Assembly: GCA_024641805.1 (NCBI GenBank)
Contig: JAHECJ010000196.1
Span: 1-5,409 of the forward strand
Reading direction: 5' to 3'
From: Desulfococcus sp.
Lineage (GTDB): Bacteria > Desulfobacterota > Desulfobacteria > Desulfobacterales > Desulfosalsimonadaceae
Length of the DNA: 5,409 nt
Below are positions 1-5,409 of the stretch, piece by piece. A program made the position numbers and the translations under genes. Each line of letters opens with the position of its first letter. The stretch's first letter is position 1. The notes below the pieces were generated by a model. That model saw only the letters and a list, made by a program, of their open reading frames with translations. It ran no database searches and had not been told where the DNA came from.

Positions 1-273
1 AAACACCAGGTCCGCTTCCCCGGCAGCCTTAAAGTAGCACCGGACCAGTTTGATTCCGCCAGCCGGTTCCTCGACCTGGGCCTCCAGCCGGATGCGCTGA
101 TCGGAAACAAAATAATCCGGAGCGTCGTGTTTCATGGTAACTGCTGCATCGGCGGTCCCAGCCAAAAACGCCGGCGCCAGAAGAGCAAAGACCAACAATA
201 CACTCAATAAAACCCGACTTCCTGATTTGTTTTTAATCTTATCGAAACCAATTCCCGTTGCAAGATGCTTCAT
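1..273 (-). CDS. Exported protein with N-terminal Ig-like region (3' end outside window)
   Basis: An open frame runs from the ATG at 273 to the left edge, giving 91 residues without a stop. A long n-region (MKHLATGIGF to SGSR, 20 residues) precedes the hydrophobic core VLLSVLLVFALLAPAFLA and a type I cleavage site ADA/A after residue 43. The mature start, DAPDYFVSDQRIRLEAQVEEP followed by GIKLVRCYFKA (74-84), reads as the first strands of an Ig-like beta-sandwich, with the form of proteins that describe what is 'at stake' between charged strands rather than an enzyme motif. It is preceded by GAAGGAGG and lies 183 bases downstream of the GNA1162-like gene in the same direction, so it could be the next gene of the operon or a separate unit. 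I do not recognise the family, and the function is unknown. Confidence 0.75.
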   Translation of the reverse strand, partial: MKHLATGIGFDKIKNKSGSRVLLSVLLVFALLAPAFLAGTADAAVTMKHDAPDYFVSDQRIRLEAQVEEPAGGIKLVRCYFKAAGEADLVF

Positions 274-278
274 GAATG

Positions 279-286
279 CCTCCTTC
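279..286 (-). promoter_or_regulatory. Strong Shine-Dalgarno sequence for the left-edge gene
   Basis: GAAGGAGG lies five bases before the ATG at 273. It is the best ribosome binding site in the window and fixes the start of the partial gene at the left edge, suggesting efficient translation. Confidence 0.8.
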
Positions 287-410
287 ACCTGTTGGTGTTT
301 TAATCTTTAAACTCAGTTAAAATAAAAATAAATTCCGTCCGGTGTTCAGTGGTCGGGATTTAAAATTTTTCCTTCCCCTGAAACCTGAAACATAGAATCG
401 CTATAGGGAT

Positions 411-424
411 GGGCGGTATCGCCC
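411..424 (-). terminator. Short GC hairpin downstream of the GNA1162-like gene, possible transcript end
   Basis: GGGCG, a four-base loop and CGCCC form a perfect 5-bp stem 32 bases after the stop codon. No T-run follows on the minus strand, so it is not a good intrinsic terminator. It may act as a 3'-end stabilising hairpin or be chance. The rest of the gap 274-456 is AT-rich; I see no convincing promoter or gene in it. Confidence 0.2.
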
Positions 425-456
425 GTGTTTATCAAAAACTGATCTCCCGGTGTTTG

Positions 457-1176
457 TCATTTTCCCTCGACTTGAATCTCCACCGCCTGATTCAGGAGGT
501 TGTCCATTTCGATTTCCACTTTTCCCGCCGGCAGGGTCTTTAGCATTTCCTGGACCAGCCAGGCAATCCGGTCCGAACGGGAGGCTCCGGCATGGGCCGC
601 GAGATTAAGCAGCGCGTTAAACGGGTCGATCTGCCATTGGCGATGAGCAGTCCGCCATTGCTCGCTCCGCCAGAGAACGATGCCCGACTTGCAGTCAATC
701 AGCCGCAGGGAGCAGGAGACCACAATCGCATCATACACCCCTTCATGGATGGATGCCGATTGATCCACCTGCCCCATGAATACCGCATCCGTGTTGAGTA
801 TTTCGCTCAATCGTTTCAAACTGATTCCCTGAAGCTGGCCGGATGTCTGAATGCCTAGTTCATCCATCACCTTTTTGACCTTGTCCACGGAAATACGCCG
901 GTATCCTTTTGTCTGGAGCTGCTCGTATACGCTGTTGTAAAGAAAATCTTCCAGTTCGGGTTCCAGGGACAGGTTGTCCATGGGTAAAACAGCAATGACG
1001 TTCGGACAATAGGCCTGATAGTCCGGATTGACTTCCCAGTACTCCTGGTCCTGTTTTGTCTCTGCAGAAACGGGTTGGGCGGCAAAAATAAAAAGAAAGG
1101 CGGCACACCCCCCAAAAATTAGAAATCTGTTTAGCATCACCGTCATCCTGCCTGATAATACTTTTCTCATGGTCAT
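457..1176 (-). CDS. GNA1162/DUF799-like exported envelope protein
   Basis: The product has 239 residues from the ATG at 1176, which has GGGA nine bases upstream; internal starts at residues 3, 11 and 14 are possible, and the one at 14 gives a more typical signal peptide. The hydrophobic stretch at residues 18-33 ends with PVSA/E, a type I cleavage site after residue 38. The mature part shows the DUF799 layout: NVIAVLPMDNLS near residue 59, LQTKGYRRISVDKVKKVMDE (87-106), DAVFMGQVDQ (130-139), a strand ending CKSGIVLWRSEQW (162-174) and DPFNALLNLAAHAG (184-197). In Neisseria the relative GNA1162 is a lipoprotein encoded with a CsgG/HfaB protein and a DUF4810 protein; the CsgG-like gene is directly upstream here. 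No clear lipobox is seen, apart from the poor FGGC at 21-24. The likely role is as a partner of the CsgG-like lipoprotein; molecular function is unknown. Confidence 0.7.
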   Translation of the reverse strand: MTMRKVLSGRMTVMLNRFLIFGGCAAFLFIFAAQPVSAETKQDQEYWEVNPDYQAYCPNVIAVLPMDNLSLEPELEDFLYNSVYEQLQTKGYRRISVDKVKKVMDELGIQTSGQLQGISLKRLSEILNTDAVFMGQVDQSASIHEGVYDAIVVSCSLRLIDCKSGIVLWRSEQWRTAHRQWQIDPFNALLNLAAHAGASRSDRIAWLVQEMLKTLPAGKVEIEMDNLLNQAVEIQVEGK

Positions 1177-1216
1177 TTTGAGATTTCCCGCAGGTTATTT
1201 ATTAAAACAATATGAT

Positions 1217-1954
1217 TTAATTCAGGCGAACGCCGCTGCCATCCTGTTTTACGGGAGAGCGGGGCTGGCTGGTTCCGCCGTAAGTTGAAATCAGCTCAAA
1301 AAGCGCTTTTTCAATGGCCAAATCCAGGGCATTATCTCCGGCGCTGCTGTCCCAGGTGCCGACCTGTCCGCTGCCGAATGTCTGGCGGATCGTGTGCTCC
1401 CCTTTGCCGGAAGCCAGGTATTCACCGGTCTGGGCATTTTGCAGGATCAGATCCACCCGGACGGTGGTGTCAATGGTTTTGGCCTTGGACATGGCGCTGG
1501 TCTGGGCATAGGTGTTGACATTGAATCGGGTGATGGCGCCGGAAATAAAATATTCGCAAAGAAGAATCCGGCGGGCCTGCTGCATTTTTTCCGGACTTTT
1601 GACAATATCCGCCTGGCTCAGGGTATCCCAGTCAAACAGGCGTTTCATTTCTTCCCACTCCACCACGCGAAAATATCCGGTGCGCAGCAGTTGGGAAGAA
1701 AGGAATTTAGCGGACGTATCCCAGAGTTTATCCGCGGAATACGTGCTCTTGTTCTCAAACCCGGCCACCGCAACCAGATCTTTTTTGGCGGGCGGCGGGG
1801 GAACGCGGCTCCAGTCAATGGACGTTGACTGAGACTCGGGAGATAAATAAGGCCCCGGCACCGTATTCTGGGAACCGGCGCATCCGAACAACAGGAATAA
1901 GCCAATAAGTAGGTTAAAAAGAGCGAACCGCATGAGGTGTTTTCTGATTTTCAT
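1217..1954 (-). CDS. CsgG/HfaB-family outer-membrane lipoprotein
   Basis: From the preferred ATG at 1954 the product has 245 residues; an in-frame GTG at 1978 would add eight. The ATG has AGGGGA nine bases upstream, better placed than the weaker AAGGAA 13 bases before the GTG. The N-terminus MKIRKHLMRF, a hydrophobic core and LFGC (Cys25) form a type II signal with lipobox; the +2 residue is Ala, consistent with outer-membrane sorting. The body matches CsgG: LVAVAGFENKS (first strand and loop), SSQLLRTGYFRVVEWEEMKRL, CEYFISGAITRFN, VRVDLILQNAQTGEYLASGKGEHT and ALDLAIEKALFELI. CsgG is the nonameric curli secretion channel, but no curli subunits are seen here. The segments equivalent to CsgG's constriction loop and beta-hairpins look shorter, so channel function is not assured. 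The gene lies 40 bases upstream of the GNA1162-like gene, so the two form an operon and probably a complex. Confidence 0.85.
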   Translation of the reverse strand: MKIRKHLMRFALFNLLIGLFLLFGCAGSQNTVPGPYLSPESQSTSIDWSRVPPPPAKKDLVAVAGFENKSTYSADKLWDTSAKFLSSQLLRTGYFRVVEWEEMKRLFDWDTLSQADIVKSPEKMQQARRILLCEYFISGAITRFNVNTYAQTSAMSKAKTIDTTVRVDLILQNAQTGEYLASGKGEHTIRQTFGSGQVGTWDSSAGDNALDLAIEKALFELISTYGGTSQPRSPVKQDGSGVRLN

Positions 1955-1963
1955 AAATGCAAA

Positions 1964-1969
1964 TCCCCT
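1964..1969 (-). promoter_or_regulatory. Ribosome binding site deciding the lipoprotein start
   Basis: AGGGGA lies nine bases before the ATG at 1954 and inside the region that would be coding if the GTG at 1978 were used. It favours the ATG. The decamer TGAAAATCAG follows both candidate starts (1977-1968 and 1953-1944), so the first residues MKIR occur twice in the longer reading. Confidence 0.5.
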
Positions 1970-2046
1970 GATTTTCACTTTTAAATGATATTTCCTTTCA
2001 ATGGTCTTCAGTTCAACCGTGAGCCGAAAATTTTATTGCGTTAAAA

Positions 2047-2073
2047 TTTATACCATAAAAAACGTAACATCAA
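2047..2073 (-). promoter_or_regulatory. Candidate extended -10 promoter for the CsgG-like/GNA1162-like pair
   Basis: On the minus strand TTGATG (2073-2068) is followed after 15 bases by TATAAA (2052-2047), which is preceded by TGG and so forms an extended -10 element (TGnTATAAA). The spacer is shorter than the ideal 17 bases, but extended -10 promoters depend less on the -35 box. A start near 2040 would leave a leader of about 60-85 bases before the lipoprotein gene. The surrounding gap (1979-2086) is AT-rich and shows no terminator hairpin, so read-through from the caspase gene is also possible. AT-rich DNA gives such matches by chance. Confidence 0.4.
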
Positions 2074-2086
2074 GATTTCCATGAAG

Positions 2087-4165
2087 CTACTTTAGTTTTA
2101 CCAGCTGCAGATCCGTGCCCTGCATACGGAAATACGGATGCTGCTGCCCGCCGGTCAATCGGGGAACCTGGCGGGAAACAAATTGAAACATTTCGTTTAA
2201 TGAAACATAATCGTCCTTGTCGTAATCCGCCTGTCCCTGCATGGCCTCGACGAGTGTATAGGTAAACGCGCCGTGACCGCCGGATGCTGAATCGAGCTTG
2301 AATGTGTCGGATTCCATGGAAACCTCTCCAGCCTTGGAGGCGGAGAGGATATATAAGCCGCTGGCGGCATTCATGGCGGCTGCAAGATCTTCACTGTCGC
2401 CCCCTCCGCGCATACCCACCTCCAGAGCGCCGGAATGGCAGGTGTCCATGGCAACGATAATTTTATTGACATTGTTTGACAGGATTTTGATCGATTCCTC
2501 GAAATCGGACATCCGCAGTCCCTTGGAAAGGATGGTGTCAAAATCCGCATCCGACGGCATGAAATAGTAAGATCCCGACTGGCGGTGCTTGATGCCGTGG
2601 CCGGCCACAAACAGGAAGATGATGTCGTCCGGCGCGGCCATTCCCAGATGCTGGGTGATGCCTTCAATAATGCTGTTTCGCGTCACCTGTTCATTGACCA
2701 GGGTCTTGAAATGAACTTCGGAAAAAGATTTACCGGCCTGGTCTTCAAAGAATTTTGCCAGTTTCAGCGCATCCTGGTCCGCATATTTCAGATTGATGGC
2801 CGTGCTGCTGTACTTGGAAACGCCGATGGCCATTCCCCATAAAACCGGTTTAACGGCCGGTCCGGCTGGTGTGGCGGCCTGGCTTGACGGCGATACCGCC
2901 CACGCATTTTCGCCCCGGGCCACTTCCAGGGATTTCCGGGAGATATTCCCGAAAATATCAGCCGCCTCTATGGAAATGGATTTGGTGGCGTCGGTGACAT
3001 CCATGTCATACAGAAAATAACCGTTTTCAGAAATCGGGACTTCCGCGTCATTGATCCGAACAAAGAGAAGGCGGCTGTCATCCTTGACCATTCCTTCGAC
3101 GGTGGTTTTCTTGACCTTGGGTTTGATGGTGACTTGAAACCCCCGGCTGACGCTGGGGCGAAGCAGGACGATATCCGGGGGAGATGTGTCCTGATCGCGG
3201 TCAACAGCGACTTCTTTGGAAACCATTCTGCCGGATGTATTGACCGCCATGACCAGGAACCGGTTTTCACCGGGGGTAAGCGTCACCGGATGCATAAACC
3301 GGCCCTCCGGGTCATGATTGACTTTTTCGCCGTTGATCCGGACTTCCGAAATACCGGTGGGATCGACGGCCAGTCCTTCAATGGTTAATTTTTTTTCCCG
3401 GGAAACCGTTTTAAATCCGCGGGTCGGCGGCGGGTTCAGAATAACGATTTCCGGACCGGCTTGAACGGTCTGGGGGGCGGAGGCCTCCGTCGTCGTCGGT
3501 GTCGCCTGAGCGACGGTCATGGCCGGCGCTACCGGCACCGGCTCGGGTTTCGGGGGCTCCGGTGTTACCGATTTTTTATAGCTGGCCAGTGCCTTGGATT
3601 CCTTGTCAGCCAGTTTGGCGGGCAGCTTTTTCTGCAATCGCTGAACCATTTCAGCGGAAAGTTTCTGGTATGTAGAATGTGTCGCCTTTTCCGCCGACCG
3701 GTCAGCGCTTGAAAATGTCAGGCTGTCCATATCAACGGTGGAGCCGCTGGCGACATTGACAAGGCGATACGAAAATGAGGTGACGGCTTTGTTCATGGTC
3801 ATGTTCACCACATTTTCTTCGCTGACGCGCGTTTTGGCCTTGGCGCTCAAAATAAACGCCGCACCCCGGAATGCCGCTGCTTTTCGCATTTCAGTCATGC
3901 TCCCCTTGCGGGCGGCCTCCACGTCCTCTTCGGAAAGCCCTTTTTCCGCGGACAGGTCGTCGGACGTCAGCACATCCACTTTGCTGTTGAGCAGTTCCCG
4001 GGCGATGAGCATTTCCGTGCTTTTGATCATTGACTCGCCCGAACCGTCACCCGAATCTTCCACAATATTGATCATCACTTTGGTGGGGGAGGCCGCGTGG
4101 CCGGCAGTGCCAAAGAGTCCTGCCAGTAAAGCGCAACACCCGATGATGATGGCTGTTTTTTTCAT
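2087..4165 (-). CDS. Exported caspase-family (peptidase C14) protein with tandem Ig-like domains
   Basis: This is a 692-residue protein. Residues 1-24 form a signal peptide (MKK, hydrophobic core, cleavage near GHA/A), so it should act in the periplasm or beyond. Residues 27-185 resemble the alpha/beta module of CsgG/FlgO-type envelope proteins. Residues 201-236 are a Pro/Thr-rich linker. Two similar beta-rich Ig-like domains follow (about 238-322 and 329-416), each starting P-x-I-V-L-x-P and containing VRIN. The caspase-like domain runs from about 441 to the end, with catalytic His523 in FVAGHG and Cys576 in DTCHSG; Asp574 sits where metacaspases have an S1-pocket Asp, which suggests cleavage after Arg/Lys. 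An EF-hand-like loop, DYDKDDYVSLNE, is at 647-658. The start is set by GGAG seven bases upstream of ATG. The gene lies 14 bases after the kinase gene. The fold assignment is firm; substrate and exact location are unknown. Confidence 0.93.
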   Translation of the reverse strand: MKKTAIIIGCCALLAGLFGTAGHAASPTKVMINIVEDSGDGSGESMIKSTEMLIARELLNSKVDVLTSDDLSAEKGLSEEDVEAARKGSMTEMRKAAAFRGAAFILSAKAKTRVSEENVVNMTMNKAVTSFSYRLVNVASGSTVDMDSLTFSSADRSAEKATHSTYQKLSAEMVQRLQKKLPAKLADKESKALASYKKSVTPEPPKPEPVPVAPAMTVAQATPTTTEASAPQTVQAGPEIVILNPPPTRGFKTVSREKKLTIEGLAVDPTGISEVRINGEKVNHDPEGRFMHPVTLTPGENRFLVMAVNTSGRMVSKEVAVDRDQDTSPPDIVLLRPSVSRGFQVTIKPKVKKTTVEGMVKDDSRLLFVRINDAEVPISENGYFLYDMDVTDATKSISIEAADIFGNISRKSLEVARGENAWAVSPSSQAATPAGPAVKPVLWGMAIGVSKYSSTAINLKYADQDALKLAKFFEDQAGKSFSEVHFKTLVNEQVTRNSIIEGITQHLGMAAPDDIIFLFVAGHGIKHRQSGSYYFMPSDADFDTILSKGLRMSDFEESIKILSNNVNKIIVAMDTCHSGALEVGMRGGGDSEDLAAAMNAASGLYILSASKAGEVSMESDTFKLDSASGGHGAFTYTLVEAMQGQADYDKDDYVSLNEMFQFVSRQVPRLTGGQQHPYFRMQGTDLQLVKLK
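2192..2227 (-). other. EF-hand-like calcium-loop motif in the caspase domain
   Basis: Residues 647-658 read DYDKDDYVSLNE. Acidic residues occupy positions 1, 3 and 5, a hydrophobic Val is at position 8 and Glu at position 12, as in a canonical 12-residue EF-hand loop; position 6 is Asp instead of the usual Gly. Similar D-x-D-x-D-x-x-[VI]-x-x-x-E segments occur near the C-terminus of many bacterial caspase-like proteins. Calcium binding is plausible in the periplasm but not shown. Confidence 0.5.
2918..3454 (-). repeat. Tandem duplicated Ig-like domains within the caspase-family protein
   Basis: Residues about 238-322 and 329-416 align by eye as two copies of one module: PEIVILNPPPTRGF against PDIVLLRPSVSRGF, then TIEGLAVD against TVEGMVKD, EVRINGEKV against FVRINDAEV, GRFMHPVTL against GYFLYDMDV, and closing NTSGRMVSKEVAV against DIFGNISRKSLEV. 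The copies are clearly diverged, so the duplication is old. They look like bacterial Ig-like or glucodextranase-B-type beta-sandwich modules, which usually serve as spacers or for protein or glycan binding. Confidence 0.8.
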
Positions 4166-4179
4166 ATAGGATCTCCATT

Positions 4180-5409
4180 TTACTTAATAATAGTATACAC
4201 CAGCCGCTGCTGGGAAATATTGCTGTTTTTGATAGCGTCCATGTGTTCGTAAAATTCCGCTTTCCGGGCTGTATCCTCTTCATTAAACGTCAGAAAAGGA
4301 TTGTCCGAATTAAACGATTGCTCAAACAGTTTAAACGGCATGTCGGAAATCAGGGCAATCACGGTTTCCTGGCCCGCCGGACCGAAAACTTCCAGGTCAA
4401 AGCCCATTTTTTCATCGGGAATCGAATACGAACGGTTCGCCTGAATAAACTGGCTGGCCTCAAAGTGGTTCGGAAATATCTGCACGAGATCCCCCTGGGT
4501 GGTGTATCCCAGTATCACGGCATAACAAGACCGCCGGGATTCAAAATGAAAACTGACGGTTTCGCCTATGCGGTAGGTGTCGCGGTCGGTCCACAGGGAA
4601 AAGTCAGTCGCTGTTTTCCCGGCGGCCGCCGCTGAAATTGCGTCAGTCAGGGATTCGGGTGTTGTCTTATTGTCCGGGGGCGTTTGTTCAGTATCTTTTT
4701 CCGTGGATTCTTGATTGATTGCATCCATCGGCGGCATTGTCACGGCTTTTTCCTGGGGCGTGACTTGGGCCAGTTCCTTATCCGTTCGGACCGGTGGTTT
4801 GCCGGCTGCTTCCGGCTGAAGGGGGGGCGGATTTTCTGAAGGACCTGTCTGAAAAAGCATGACGGCAAAAATTACCATCAGGAAGGCGGTGCCTGCTGCA
4901 ACCAGGGCCTTCAGGTGTTTTTTGTAAAAAGGCAATGCTGCCGGCGGCAGAGGAGCGACCATTGTCGCATCCTGAAAAGACGCCGGTTCAGCCGCGGCTG
5001 CCGGCATCCCGCCCATCACCAGGGTGGCGTCGTCAATGAGCGTTGCGTCGTCGATCAGGGTCGCATCGTCATCGTCTGAAATTGCACCGGATTTTCCGTT
5101 CTGAAAGTCGTGAAGATCCTTTAATAACAAGTCTCCGCCGGCATACCGGCTGTCCGGATTTTTTTCCAGCAGTTTCATGATGATCGCGCCCATCGCGCGC
5201 GGTATATCGGGCTTCTGGGTTTCCGGCCGGGGAGGAATTTCATGGGCCTGCGCATAATATATGGCGGTATTATCCTTGCCTTTGAACGGATGGCTTCCGG
5301 TCATCATTTCATAAAACACGAGCCCCAGGCTGTAAAGGTCGCTGCGCGCATCAACAGTCTGTCCCTTGATCTGTTCGGGGCTCATGTACCGGGGAGAGCC
5401 CAGAACGGT
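4180..5409 (-). CDS. Transmembrane Ser/Thr protein kinase, C-terminal part, with DUF4384-like domain (5' end outside window)
   Basis: The frame is open to the right edge, giving 409 visible residues (numbered from the edge). Residues 4-14 hold the kinase activation/P+1 segment with SPRYMSPEQ, followed by the subdomain IX pattern SDLYSLG (24-29) and the subdomain XI Arg (about 88). This is a Hanks-type kinase whose ATP-binding and HRD/DFG regions lie outside the window, so catalytic competence cannot be fully judged, though the visible part looks intact. Residues 112-131 carry three DATL[IV] repeats, with a fourth at 147-151. One hydrophobic span (169-186) follows, then a Pro/Glu/Thr-rich linker and a DUF4384-like domain (about 269-358, with TDRDTYRIGETVSF and GDLVQIFPN). 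The usual topology of such kinases puts the kinase in the cytoplasm and the C-terminus in the periplasm. The gene ends 14 bases before the caspase-like gene, so the two are almost certainly co-transcribed. Which proteins it phosphorylates is unknown; the cytoplasmic repeat region is a candidate autophosphorylation site. Confidence 0.92.
   Translation of the reverse strand, partial: TVLGSPRYMSPEQIKGQTVDARSDLYSLGLVFYEMMTGSHPFKGKDNTAIYYAQAHEIPPRPETQKPDIPRAMGAIIMKLLEKNPDSRYAGGDLLLKDLHDFQNGKSGAISDDDDATLIDDATLIDDATLVMGGMPAAAAEPASFQDATMVAPLPPAALPFYKKHLKALVAAGTAFLMVIFAVMLFQTGPSENPPPLQPEAAGKPPVRTDKELAQVTPQEKAVTMPPMDAINQESTEKDTEQTPPDNKTTPESLTDAISAAAAGKTATDFSLWTDRDTYRIGETVSFHFESRRSCYAVILGYTTQGDLVQIFPNHFEASQFIQANRSYSIPDEKMGFDLEVFGPAGQETVIALISDMPFKLFEQSFNSDNPFLTFNEEDTARKAEFYEHMDAIKNSNISQQRLVYTIIK
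5017..5076 (-). repeat. Tandem DDATLI peptide repeats in the kinase juxtamembrane region
   Basis: Three consecutive 18-base units encode DDATLI, DDATLI and DDATLV, preceded by two more Asp; a fourth, detached DATMV lies at 4957-4971. The units use different synonymous codons: Ala as GCG, GCA, GCC; Thr as ACC, ACG, ACC; Leu as CTG, CTC, CTG; Ile as ATC, ATT. The peptide is therefore conserved while the DNA has drifted, which argues against recent slippage. The repeats sit between the kinase lobe and the membrane span, on the predicted cytoplasmic side. In the first two, T-L-I-D fits the pThr-x-x-Asp pattern that some FHA domains bind. That role is inference. Confidence 0.85.

Noticed and set aside
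346..393. 15-residue open frame in the gap after the GNA1162-like gene (ATG at 393)
   Set aside because: It has no ribosome binding site and nothing distinctive in its sequence; frames of this length are expected by chance.
1105..1107. Cys24 of the GNA1162-like protein as a lipoprotein cysteine (FGGC)
   Set aside because: Phe at -3 and Gly at -2 are poor lipobox residues, and the hydrophobic core continues about ten residues past it to a PVSA type I site. Not fully excluded, since family members are lipoproteins.
1200..1222. ATTAAA/TTTAAT inverted repeat at the end of the CsgG-like gene
   Set aside because: The stem is six A-T pairs with a large loop, too weak for a terminator, and the next gene begins a few bases later.
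1394..1828. 144-codon open frame on the plus strand opposite the CsgG-like gene
   Set aside because: It is antisense to a confident CsgG-family gene and its product has no recognisable motif; all real genes in the window run on the minus strand.
4136..4138. Cys10 of the caspase-family protein as a lipoprotein cysteine (IIGC)
   Set aside because: The residues fit a lipobox, but only five uncharged residues separate it from the Lys pair, too short a hydrophobic core, and the hydrophobic stretch continues to a normal GHA/A cleavage site.
3738..4169. 143-codon open frame on the plus strand opposite the caspase gene
   Set aside because: It lies wholly antisense to the signal peptide and N-terminal region of a well-supported gene, is very Ser/Thr-rich in the way antisense readings of coding DNA are, and shows no recognisable domain.

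Overview
The window holds five genes, all on the minus strand, so transcription runs from high to low coordinates. Base composition is moderate. The gene content points to a Gram-negative, probably a deltaproteobacterium of the Desulfobacterota (sulfate-reducer type). The reasons are a Hanks-type Ser/Thr kinase with a DUF4384-like tail, a secreted caspase-fold protein, and CsgG-like and GNA1162-like envelope proteins. The taxonomic guess is inference; there is no rRNA or marker gene here.

Layout in transcription order: (1) 5409-4180, the C-terminal part of a transmembrane Ser/Thr protein kinase, cut by the window edge: end of the kinase lobe, a DAT[LM][IV] repeat cluster, one membrane span, and a DUF4384-like domain predicted to be periplasmic. 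(2) 4165-2087, only 14 bases downstream, an exported 692-residue protein: signal peptide, CsgG/FlgO-like alpha/beta region, Pro-rich linker, two tandem Ig-like domains and a C-terminal caspase (peptidase C14) domain with an intact His/Cys dyad. (3) 1954 (or 1978)-1217, a CsgG/HfaB-family lipoprotein. (4) 1176-457, a GNA1162/DUF799-like exported protein. (5) 273 to the left edge, the N-terminus of a further exported protein with the start of an apparent Ig-like domain.

The 108-base gap between genes 2 and 3 has a candidate extended -10 promoter and no visible terminator. Genes 1-2 are clearly one unit and genes 3-4 another, possibly with read-through between them. Gene 5 follows a 183-base AT-rich gap and may be separate.

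Working model (inference): a membrane kinase with a periplasmic module is co-expressed with a periplasmic caspase-like protease and a CsgG-type outer-membrane lipoprotein plus its GNA1162-like partner, giving an envelope signalling/proteolysis module. No phenotype can be deduced from sequence alone. The clearest unusual details are the codon-diversified DATLI repeats in the kinase, the export of an apparently active caspase, and a CsgG-GNA1162 pair without the DUF4810 protein that often lies between them.
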